NCBI GenBank assembly: GCA_902493585.1
Contig: CABUPZ010000098.1
Span: 1-8,594, forward strand
Direction of reading: 5' to 3'
Source: an uncultured Fusicatenibacter sp.
Lineage (GTDB): Bacteria; Bacillota; Clostridia; Lachnospirales; Lachnospiraceae
Length of the DNA: 8,594 nucleotides
Shown here in pieces: positions 6,672 to 8,594 of the stretch (its first letter is position 1; each line of letters begins with the position of its first letter). The translations under genes and the position numbers were made by a program. Below the pieces are notes generated by a model that had not been told where the DNA came from, searched no databases, and saw nothing but the letters and a program-made list of their open reading frames with translations.

Positions 6672-6700
6672 ATTATACTGAATCACTTCAAAAAAAACAA
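6672..6700 (-). promoter_or_regulatory. thrC promoter, housekeeping sigma type
   Basis: On the minus strand TTGTTT (6700-6695) is followed by a 17-base spacer and a perfect TATAAT (6677-6672). The region upstream is AT-rich with runs of T. Transcription is predicted near 6665, giving a leader of roughly 48 bases before the thrC ATG. Confidence 0.72.
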
Positions 6701-6795
6701 CTGCTAAATCAAAGAGGAAAATCTGACAGAAAATTTTTTTCAGAATTTCATGATCTGTTTCATCTTTTCGGAAACGGGCGAAACTCTCAAAGGAC

Positions 6796-6847
6796 AGGAA
6801 AAAGGGAGCGCGAACACTTTCAAATAAAAGTTCTTCGCGCTCCCTTT
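6796..6847 (-). terminator. Intrinsic terminator of leuA
   Basis: AAAGGGAGCGCGAA (6801-6814) and TTCGCGCTCCCTTT (6834-6847) form a perfect 14-bp stem, beginning five bases after the leuA stop codon. The loop region folds further (ACTTT with AAAGT). On the minus strand the stem runs into TTTTT and then CCTGTCC. It separates leuA from the thrC promoter. Confidence 0.93.
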
Positions 6848-6852
6848 CTCTA

Positions 6853-8514
6853 TTACATATTGTTGATCGCAGTCACAAGAGCATCAATACTTGCCCGGAT
6901 AATATCCGGATCAACACCCGCGCCCCAGGACAGAGAACCGTCCGGTTTTCTGACTCCAACATAAGCGATCGCCTTGGAACTGGAACTCTGCTCCAGTGCG
7001 TGCTCTGTATAGGAAATCAGATCGTATTCCAGATGATATGCCTTCTTCAGCGCATTGCTCACTGCATTCAGACGGCCGTTTCCTTCCGCTTCCGTCGTTA
7101 TGTACTCGCCGCCCTCATAATTGGAAGTCACCTGTGTAGAAATGTTGCCTTCCGGAAGCTGTCTGAAATGTACGCCATTGATATTGTACGGCGTTGTCAC
7201 ATTTTCAAAGGTATCCTTGAACAGCTGGAAAATTTCTTCCGGAACCAGCTCCTTGTGGAGATGGTCGGACACTGCTTTCGCTGTGTAGCTCATCGCCTCA
7301 CGCATCTTTGCCGGAAGGTTCAGACCATACTTCGTCTCCAGAATATATCCGACACCGCCCTTGCCAGACTGACTGTTGATACGGATCACGTCCGCGTCAT
7401 AGTTTCTTCCGATATCCGTCGGATCGATCGGAAGATACGGAACGGTCCAGGTATCCGGATGTTTCTCGTCGATCCAGTGCATACCTTTTGCGATCGCATC
7501 CTGGTGGGAACCGGAAAATGCCGCAAATACAAGAGCGCCGCAGTAAGGGCTTCTCGCATCAATTTTCATTCCGGTATATTCTTCGTACTTCTCACAGATT
7601 GCCGGCATATTGGAAAAATCCAATTTCGGATCCACGCCCTGCATATACATGTTCATGCCCAGGGTCACCACATCCACGTTTCCGGTACGCTCGCCGTTTC
7701 CGAAAAGGGTTCCCTCGATACGGTCTGCACCTGCCAGGATTCCCATCTCCGCATCGGAAACACCGCTTCCCCGGTCATTGTGCGGATGCAGAGAAAGCAC
7801 AACATTTTCACGGTATTTCAGGTTTTTGCTCATGTATTCCACCTGGCTGGCATAAACGTGCGGCATGGAAAGCTGTACGGTGCTCGGAAGGTTGATGATC
7901 GCTTTACGGTCCGCCGTCGGCTGCCATACATCCAAAACGGCGTTGCATACTTCCAGCGCATATTCCGGTTCTGTTCCGGTAAAACTTTCCGGACTGTACT
8001 CAAACCGATAATTCTCTCCGGCTTCCTCTGTCAGCTCTTTCAGAAGTTTCGCACCTTCCACCGCAATCTTCAGGATATCCTCCTTGGATTTTTTAAATAC
8101 CTGCTGACGCTGTGCATAGGAGGTAGAATTGTAAACGTGAACGATGGCATTTTTGCATCCGCGCAGTGCATCGAAGGTTTTGCGGATGATATGCTCTCTT
8201 GCCTGTGTCAGAACCTGAACCGTCACATCATCCGGAATCAGGTCTTTCTCGATCAGCGTGCGCAGGAATTCGTACTCCGTCTCAGAAGCCGCCGGGAAAC
8301 CAACTTCAATCTCCTTGAATCCGATTTCTACCAGCATTTTGAAAAATTCAATCTTCTGCTCCAGGCTCATCGGAATCACAAGCGCCTGGTTTCCGTCACG
8401 CAGATCCACGCTGCACCAGACCGGCGCTTTTTCCACATACTCTTTGGATGCCCATTCCATACACGGAACCGGCGGCATGTAATACTGTCTCTGATACTTC
8501 TTTGGATTCATCAT
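6853..8514 (-). CDS. leuA: 2-isopropylmalate synthase LeuA (long, type 2)
   Basis: LeuA condenses acetyl-CoA with 2-oxoisovalerate to 2-isopropylmalate, the committed step of leucine synthesis. The 553-residue length and the N-terminal lead-in (MPPVPCMEWASKEYVEKAPVW) fit the type-2 class also found in actinobacteria, rather than the shorter Escherichia type. The catalytic TIM-barrel shows SVDLRDGNQAL at 35-45 (Arg39, Asp40), EVGFPAASETE at 70-80, the metal ligands His243 and His245 in HPHNDRG, and GNGERTGNVD at 272-281. A C-terminal domain from about 440 to the end (GEYITTEAEGNGRLNAV and IAYVGVRKPDG) matches the regulatory domain that binds leucine in this family. The ATG at 8514 has AGGAGG nine bases upstream; the next ATG at 8511 is an alternative. 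No leuB, leuC or leuD follows it. Confidence 0.96.
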   Translation of the reverse strand: MMNPKKYQRQYYMPPVPCMEWASKEYVEKAPVWCSVDLRDGNQALVIPMSLEQKIEFFKMLVEIGFKEIEVGFPAASETEYEFLRTLIEKDLIPDDVTVQVLTQAREHIIRKTFDALRGCKNAIVHVYNSTSYAQRQQVFKKSKEDILKIAVEGAKLLKELTEEAGENYRFEYSPESFTGTEPEYALEVCNAVLDVWQPTADRKAIINLPSTVQLSMPHVYASQVEYMSKNLKYRENVVLSLHPHNDRGSGVSDAEMGILAGADRIEGTLFGNGERTGNVDVVTLGMNMYMQGVDPKLDFSNMPAICEKYEEYTGMKIDARSPYCGALVFAAFSGSHQDAIAKGMHWIDEKHPDTWTVPYLPIDPTDIGRNYDADVIRINSQSGKGGVGYILETKYGLNLPAKMREAMSYTAKAVSDHLHKELVPEEIFQLFKDTFENVTTPYNINGVHFRQLPEGNISTQVTSNYEGGEYITTEAEGNGRLNAVSNALKKAYHLEYDLISYTEHALEQSSSSKAIAYVGVRKPDGSLSWGAGVDPDIIRASIDALVTAINNM

Positions 8515-8558
8515 TTTTCTTTTCCTCCTGTTTTCCAGCTAATTTGAGATAACAAGAA

Positions 8559-8581
8559 AGAATCCTGCTTTGCAGGATTCT
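8559..8581 (-). promoter_or_regulatory. Terminator-like hairpin upstream of leuA
   Basis: AGAATCCTGC, a three-base loop and GCAGGATTCT make a perfect 10-bp stem. On the minus strand it is followed by TTCTTGTTA, a weak T-run, about 28 bases before the AGGAGG of leuA. No clear promoter lies between the hairpin and leuA, so the hairpin may be in the leuA leader as an attenuator, or may be the terminator of the gene beyond the window. No T-box sequence is seen in the part available. Confidence 0.6.
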
Positions 8582-8594
8582 CCGCCTGCGGCGG
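8582..8594. repeat. GC-rich palindrome at the window edge
   Basis: CCGCC-TGC-GGCGG is a 5-bp perfect inverted repeat touching the hairpin at 8559-8581. It is cut off by the window end. Its core closely resembles the palindrome at 4973-4986 and, less closely, that at 6647-6660. Confidence 0.5.

Noticed and set aside
7000..8547. 515-codon open frame on the plus strand opposite leuA
   Set aside because: It is the antisense shadow of leuA, with unusual composition and no recognised motifs. Two such long antisense frames reflect codon usage of the real genes rather than overlapping genes.

Overview
The window looks like chromosomal DNA from a low-to-mid GC Gram-positive anaerobe of the Clostridia, most likely a Lachnospiraceae gut bacterium. 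This rests on the style of the proteins (long type-2 LeuA, ~495-residue ThrC, secreted protein with choline-binding-like repeats and an SleB/CwlJ-type hydrolase domain, Clostridia-type CobU/CobS/CobT) and on strong AGGAGG-like ribosome binding sites. The genus cannot be fixed from sequence alone. No RNA gene, insertion sequence, phage gene or CRISPR array was seen.

All seven genes lie on the minus strand, so transcription runs from high to low coordinates. In that order: leuA (8514-6853, 2-isopropylmalate synthase) ends in a strong intrinsic terminator. thrC (6617-5130, threonine synthase) has its own TTGTTT-N17-TATAAT promoter and a small hairpin at the predicted mRNA 5' end. A 220-bp gap follows, with a candidate promoter and a compound hairpin. 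Then comes a large secreted wall protein (4909-2639): signal peptide, six 36-bp Pro/Thr/Glu repeats, seven exact-length 132-bp wall-binding repeats, and a C-terminal SleB-like cell wall hydrolase domain. Its terminator sits directly against the ribosome binding site of cobT.

The last block is a tight cobalamin cluster: cobT (2580-1531), cobU (1505-987), cobS (990-217) and a second, partial CobU-like P-loop gene (220 to beyond the window). Together CobU, CobT and CobS make the nucleotide loop of cobalamin: CobU activates adenosylcobinamide to its GDP form, CobT makes the alpha-ribotide of the lower ligand, and CobS joins them. cobU/cobS and cobS/CobU-like overlap as ATGA, so they are probably co-translated. 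No corrin ring genes are in view, so salvage versus full synthesis cannot be decided here.

Most of the window is ordinary metabolism. The points most worth a second look are the CobU paralogue with an altered Walker A motif, the terminator abutting the cobT ribosome binding site, the two regular repeat arrays in the wall hydrolase, and a similar GC-rich palindromic core in the leaders of leuA, thrC and the hydrolase gene.
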